64,000 nucleotides of DNA from CAWFQB01 sp965277875. GTDB taxonomy: Bacteria; Armatimonadota; Chthonomonadetes; Chthonomonadales; Chthonomonadaceae. The number at the start of each line of letters is the position of its first letter. The stretch's first letter is position 1. Both the position numbers and the translations under genes were made by a program. Location of the stretch: NCBI GenBank assembly GCA_965277875.1, contig CBDIDV010000002.1, forward strand, positions 1,612,001 to 1,676,000, written 5' to 3'. Below the pieces are notes generated by a model that made no database searches, had not been told where the DNA came from, and saw only the letters and a list, made by a program, of their open reading frames with translations. Shown here one piece after another: positions 60,285 through 64,000 of this stretch.

Positions 60285-63200
60285 TTACCGCCTGCTGATA
60301 TACAGCGCCCAGTCTTTGTTGTCGGGAGCCACAAAGGTCTTGTAAACGCCGCCCGGAAGCGTGGACTGCGAGGCGAACTGGCCGGTGCGCGGGTTGTACC
60401 ACGACTGGCGCAGGGTTCCCGTCGCTTCCAGCAGGTCGAGCGTTACCGTTCCACCGCTCTTGAAATAGACGACGTACTCCCAGCCCGGATCGGCCAGCAC
60501 ATAGATCGGGGCCGGCTTGGGGGGCGTAGTCTCGTCGTACCCGCCATCGGCGGGGGCGAGGTCAGGATTGCCCGCACCGTCGTCCACTCCGTTACCCTGA
60601 TCGCCTCCCGAAGCTGCCGCGCTCGCCGCTTTTTGCGCTGCTAATTCCTTGGCGGCGGCAGCTTCCGAGCGGCGGCGGCGGCGGCGGTCGAACTGCGTTT
60701 CGCCGGGACCGCCCAGCATGTCCTGGTGCGGCAGCAGGCGGCCCACTTTGGTCAGGCTGAACAGATGGGCGCAGGCGATCTGCCATTGTGTGATCTGATC
60801 GTCAAGCGGCTGCGCGCCGGTTTTGTCGCCGCTGATGCCATTGGCCCAGTACCCGCCGCGCATCTGCGTTTCCCACAGGCGATACCGCGCCTCATCGAGC
60901 GTGGCGGGCCGCGTGGTATCCAGCAGCACAAGCGGCTTGTTCAGATGGTAGTCGGCCTCCAGGGACGCGGGAACGCCGCCCGTAATCGTGATCGCGTCCA
61001 GCCAGGCTGCGCCCGCCGAAGGGATCGCGGGCTGCAGGGTGACAGTCTCGTTCGGGTGCAGCGCAAGACGCTCGGCACGCACCTCGGCGGACACGCCCGG
61101 ATCGGCAATCGTCACATAATCGGTACTCGGCTCGGTTATGTTCGTGTCGGCTCCCGGAGCCACGCCACGCGACCGGCGATTGCCGCCGCGCCGACTGAAG
61201 CCGCTCGCGCCGCCAAAGCCGCCCATCCCGCTAAAGTCCGCTCCGTTTCCACGCCCGGCCCCCTGACCAAAGCGGCTTCTGTTGGCCGCGTTCGGATCGG
61301 ACGCGTTCGGGCTGTTTGCGCCCGCATCGGACGCGCTTCGATTGCTTCCGCCGCGCCCGGTCCTGGCCCCGGCCATGTCATTTGCGCCTGCCCTGTTTCC
61401 AGCCGCCCCTCTTCCTCCTGAACCGTTTCCGGGCTGCGGCGCGGACGGAATATCCATGCCGCCGGTTCCGCGCTGTCTGCCCTGTCCCTGCGGAACGCCG
61501 AACGTGCCTCGCGGCGATGTACCGGGCGGAACCTGGAAATTGGGGTCGGGCCTGAACATGGGAACCGCGCCGCCCGGCACGACGGAGGAACTGTCCGGCC
61601 TGAATGTCACAGGGCCGCTCGGCGGCCTGGTGGGATTGGTGACGGCGAGCGGCTGCGCGTTGGGCCATACGGTCGTGATCGGGTGCGCGTTCGGGTCGTA
61701 CCGCCGCGTTTGCAGGGCCAGCGTGGAAACTATGCCTTCCGCGCCGGCGGGAAGCGGACGGGCCGGATCGATCCCGAACAGGTTCCAGCACACATTGTAA
61801 CTCGCGTACCGCGCCACCACATAGCGCCACGCCGCCGATAACTGCGACGCGGGGATTTTAGACGCGCCCGCCACGCTCAAGTCGGTCAGGCCGATGTCCG
61901 GCACGACGCCCCGGTCGTTGCAGTACGCGATACGCTGATCCATCGCCTGAAAGAACGCCGGGTTGAGCCTGTCCAGATCGTAGTCTGTAAACGGCGCTCC
62001 TCCCTCATTGGCCTGCGTATGCTGCGCGAACTGAACCGGGTCTAGGACATACCCACTCCAAAAGCGGTTGAAGCCCAGCGCGACGGCCTGATCCACGCGC
62101 TGCGTAAAGTCGCGGAAGGTATGGGAGACGGGCTGAACGGCCTCTGCCACCTGCGCGCGGTCCGGCGACTGTGCGCCGCCCTGTGTCTGCGCGGTCAGAA
62201 GAACGCCAGCCTGTATTCCACCGGGCGCGGACTGCGCCAGCGTCAGGGAAGCAGGTGAGACCGTGAGCAGGGCCGCGCGCGGATCAGAAGCGGGGGCAGA
62301 AGGCGTTGGCGTAATCGAAAGAGCGTTGACAGGCGCATTAAAGGTCGGTTCGCGCAGGTAACTCGGCGTGAACGGCTGCCCGTTCGTGTAGGAAAACCCG
62401 TGATTGTCCGCCAGTCCGCCATTGACCGTGAGAAACCCTTTGCCGCCCGTGTCGTCCGCGATGCACGTAAAGGTTCCAGTCTGCCCGTCCAGTTCGGTAT
62501 CGTTGGCGGCGATGCTGCGCCATGTCCAGGTTCCGATCAGCGTGGGCGAAAACCGCGCGCGCCACGTCTGCCCGCCGTCCCAGAAACCGGGTACGCGTAT
62601 GGCGCGCCCTTCGGGGCTGCGAAATTCCACGTCCACAATCGCCTGCGTGTACGGATTGTCATAGTGGGTCGTGGTGGCGAGCGGGATCTCGACGCGCGCA
62701 AACCTGCGGATACGCAGGTCGGGCGGGCCGACGATGATGTCCTCGTTGGTTCCGAACGCGGCCCCATTACTGGCAAACTCGACGCGCTGCCCGAAGTCGG
62801 CCACAAACGTCTGCGCGCGTTTCAGGTCTACGACATAGCCTTTTGTGACATTGCTGTATAAAATCAGGTAGTAGGGATCGTTCGCGCTGTCGAAAGCGAG
62901 GGCGTGCAGTTCGCGCCACCCGCCGGCCCGCCAGCCGTTGCCTTTGGCGACATGGATCTCATGCAGTGGCGACACGCGCAGACCCGATAGCGTCCGAGTG
63001 GAGGTACTCGCAGACGCGGGGAGGGAGGCGCTCGCCACGCCCGCTATTGCGCCGCCCCCGGTTGGGTTCGCGAACGAGACGGAACTTGTGGGCATCAAAG
63101 CAAGGCTGTCCAGAGTTCCTGCGCGGCGCGTCCAGTTGCGATACGTAAAATCCGGGCCGGTATACAGCGGCAGGGCCGCATAGTTGATGGGGTCCTGCAC

Positions 63201-63863
63201 CACGGGCGCGACCGGCTCCTTCAGCGGCGCGAAGCGATAATTGCCCACAAAGCGGTGCGTCGTCAGTTGGTTGGTCGGAAACTCATACAGCCAGCAGTAA
63301 AACTCCTTGCCGCTGTCGTTGAGGTAACACCAGGCGATGCTGAAATGGTCGTTGTCCCGCGCCAGAAACCAGGTCAGGTACTTGGAATAACCCTTCGGGC
63401 CGGGTTCCGTGTGGGCGTAGAGGAGGGGCATCGTCTGTTCCGGCTGACTGCCCAGCGCGCGGCGGGTCAGGGTTCCGCTTGCTCCGTTCCATTCCAGATG
63501 CCACGGCGCGCTGTCGGCGGAGATGCGATTGCCCATTGCGGACGTCATCTGGTCGAGTCGGATTGGCGGCTGCGACCCCGGCGCGGCCATGCTCTGCCCG
63601 CCGCGCCCGTTCATGTTCTGCTGGCCGCGTCCGTTAAGACCCTGCGCGCCGCGCGGATAAGGGGACGTGGTCTGGCCCGGCGTGGTCTGACCGGGCGTTG
63701 CCTGTGCGCCCAAAGGCAGCGTCGGAGCGGTCAGCAGACCCGTCACGCCGGCAAACAGCAGCGGGTGTGCGGCCCGCCCCCATTGTCGGCGCGGCTGCAA
63801 GGGATGTTTCATTGTCGGGCGCGGGCGCGATTGTCGCGCGCGATGCGGGCCTTCACGGTTCAT
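60285..63863 (-). CDS. Large secreted DUF5060/apiosidase-like glycoside hydrolase family protein
   Basis: 1192 residues from the ATG at 63863. A basic n-region and hydrophobic segment (HPLLFAGVTGLLTAPTLPLG) end near residue 55. Residues ~60-395 are beta-rich and unassigned. A DUF5060-like beta-sandwich lies at ~395-480 (DVEFRSPEGRAIRVPGFWDG, TWTWRSIAAND). An apiosidase-like/DUF4038 TIM-barrel part follows (~575-740, FTQRVDQAVALGFNRFWSGY, VARYASYNVCWNLFG). A ~200-residue Gly/Arg/Asn/Ser low-complexity insert comes next, then more barrel-like sequence, and a C-terminal putative collagen-binding domain (VLADPGWEYVVYFKSG). It likely acts on exported glycans. The insert and weak barrel motifs make activity uncertain. 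Confidence 0.8.
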   Translation of the reverse strand: MNREGPHRARQSRPRPTMKHPLQPRRQWGRAAHPLLFAGVTGLLTAPTLPLGAQATPGQTTPGQTTSPYPRGAQGLNGRGQQNMNGRGGQSMAAPGSQPPIRLDQMTSAMGNRISADSAPWHLEWNGASGTLTRRALGSQPEQTMPLLYAHTEPGPKGYSKYLTWFLARDNDHFSIAWCYLNDSGKEFYCWLYEFPTNQLTTHRFVGNYRFAPLKEPVAPVVQDPINYAALPLYTGPDFTYRNWTRRAGTLDSLALMPTSSVSFANPTGGGAIAGVASASLPASASTSTRTLSGLRVSPLHEIHVAKGNGWRAGGWRELHALAFDSANDPYYLILYSNVTKGYVVDLKRAQTFVADFGQRVEFASNGAAFGTNEDIIVGPPDLRIRRFARVEIPLATTTHYDNPYTQAIVDVEFRSPEGRAIRVPGFWDGGQTWRARFSPTLIGTWTWRSIAANDTELDGQTGTFTCIADDTGGKGFLTVNGGLADNHGFSYTNGQPFTPSYLREPTFNAPVNALSITPTPSAPASDPRAALLTVSPASLTLAQSAPGGIQAGVLLTAQTQGGAQSPDRAQVAEAVQPVSHTFRDFTQRVDQAVALGFNRFWSGYVLDPVQFAQHTQANEGGAPFTDYDLDRLNPAFFQAMDQRIAYCNDRGVVPDIGLTDLSVAGASKIPASQLSAAWRYVVARYASYNVCWNLFGIDPARPLPAGAEGIVSTLALQTRRYDPNAHPITTVWPNAQPLAVTNPTRPPSGPVTFRPDSSSVVPGGAVPMFRPDPNFQVPPGTSPRGTFGVPQGQGRQRGTGGMDIPSAPQPGNGSGGRGAAGNRAGANDMAGARTGRGGSNRSASDAGANSPNASDPNAANRSRFGQGAGRGNGADFSGMGGFGGASGFSRRGGNRRSRGVAPGADTNITEPSTDYVTIADPGVSAEVRAERLALHPNETVTLQPAIPSAGAAWLDAITITGGVPASLEADYHLNKPLVLLDTTRPATLDEARYRLWETQMRGGYWANGISGDKTGAQPLDDQITQWQIACAHLFSLTKVGRLLPHQDMLGGPGETQFDRRRRRRSEAAAAKELAAQKAASAAASGGDQGNGVDDGAGNPDLAPADGGYDETTPPKPAPIYVLADPGWEYVVYFKSGGTVTLDLLEATGTLRQSWYNPRTGQFASQSTLPGGVYKTFVAPDNKDWALYISRR

Positions 63864-64000
63864 AGCGATGGGTATCTCCTGCAATGGGTTCGGCGAGGCT
63901 ATCGAATTTTCGTGTGTTCACAAATTATGGTACGTGATGTTTAGACGCGCATACCCCGCCGTAGTTCCTGCTGTTATTGATGAGGGCGTCGTTTGTTCGG

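Overview
The window is a high-GC bacterial chromosome segment of about 48 genes, with no rRNA or tRNA gene that I can see. The gene mix fits a free-living, saccharolytic, aerobic bacterium outside the well-studied phyla. It includes four Gfo/Idh/MocA oxidoreductases, zinc alcohol dehydrogenases, an aldose epimerase, a DUF5060/apiosidase-like secreted hydrolase, a DUF1501 protein, an ECF sigma/anti-sigma pair with an STN-domain secreted protein, and a dnaK-dnaJ-hspR operon. Armatimonadota is my best guess, with Planctomycetes-like or Chloroflexota-like lineages as alternatives. This rests on gene content only, and a DnaK or TrpB phylogeny would settle it.

Layout. 1-5.5 kb: sugar and alcohol oxidoreductases, an epoxide hydrolase cut by the window edge, and an aldose epimerase. 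5.8-9.1 kb: a secreted unknown, a DHA2-type drug exporter and a small membrane protein. 9.3-12.9 kb: an ECF sigma factor, its zinc-finger anti-sigma factor and an STN-domain envelope protein in one overlapping operon. 13.3-17.1 kb: dnaK-dnaJ-hspR with a clear sigma70-type promoter overlapping a HAIR-like operator. 17.3-24.1 kb: an EAL/GGDEF protein, a secreted beta-propeller protein and a ferredoxin-NADP reductase. 24.3-30.8 kb: two more Gfo/Idh proteins, a NUDIX hydrolase, MgtE, a receiver-only regulator, a second ECF sigma factor and an NTF2-like secreted protein. 31.0-42.1 kb: a defence island (below). 42-47.6 kb: PhnP-like metallo-hydrolase, Gfo/Idh, then trpB-trpA-deoC. 48-53.4 kb: histidine kinase, CheB-like methylesterase, CheR-PAS methyltransferase and a small unknown. 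53.5-64 kb: DUF1501, acyl-CoA synthetase, Ser/Thr kinase, Spy/CpxP-like protein and the large apiosidase-like protein.

The most interesting region is the ~11 kb island at 31062-42072. Five co-directional genes (SNF2/RapA-type helicase, AAA/OLD-like ATPase, a small protein with a possible PD-(D/E)XK core, a type III Mod methylase, a type III Res helicase-nuclease) sit exactly between the 3' end of an intact metallo-hydrolase gene and a second, diverged copy of that same 3' end. This is the signature of an element that entered the 3' end of a gene and restored it with its own copy. The Mod gene is broken twice, by a one-base frameshift and by a 1438-bp IS4-superfamily insertion with 17-bp terminal repeats and a TATAA target duplication.

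A second theme is intergenic architecture. Many spacers hold short tandem units (7-10 nt) arranged as inverted pairs, so the spacer RNA could fold into long hairpins. Several lie inside operons: dnaK/dnaJ, dnaJ/hspR and trpB/trpA. Other notable points are an in-frame TGA splitting a longer hspR frame, a 10-C tract at the stop region of a histidine kinase gene, and a possible leaderless promoter at 24.27 kb.
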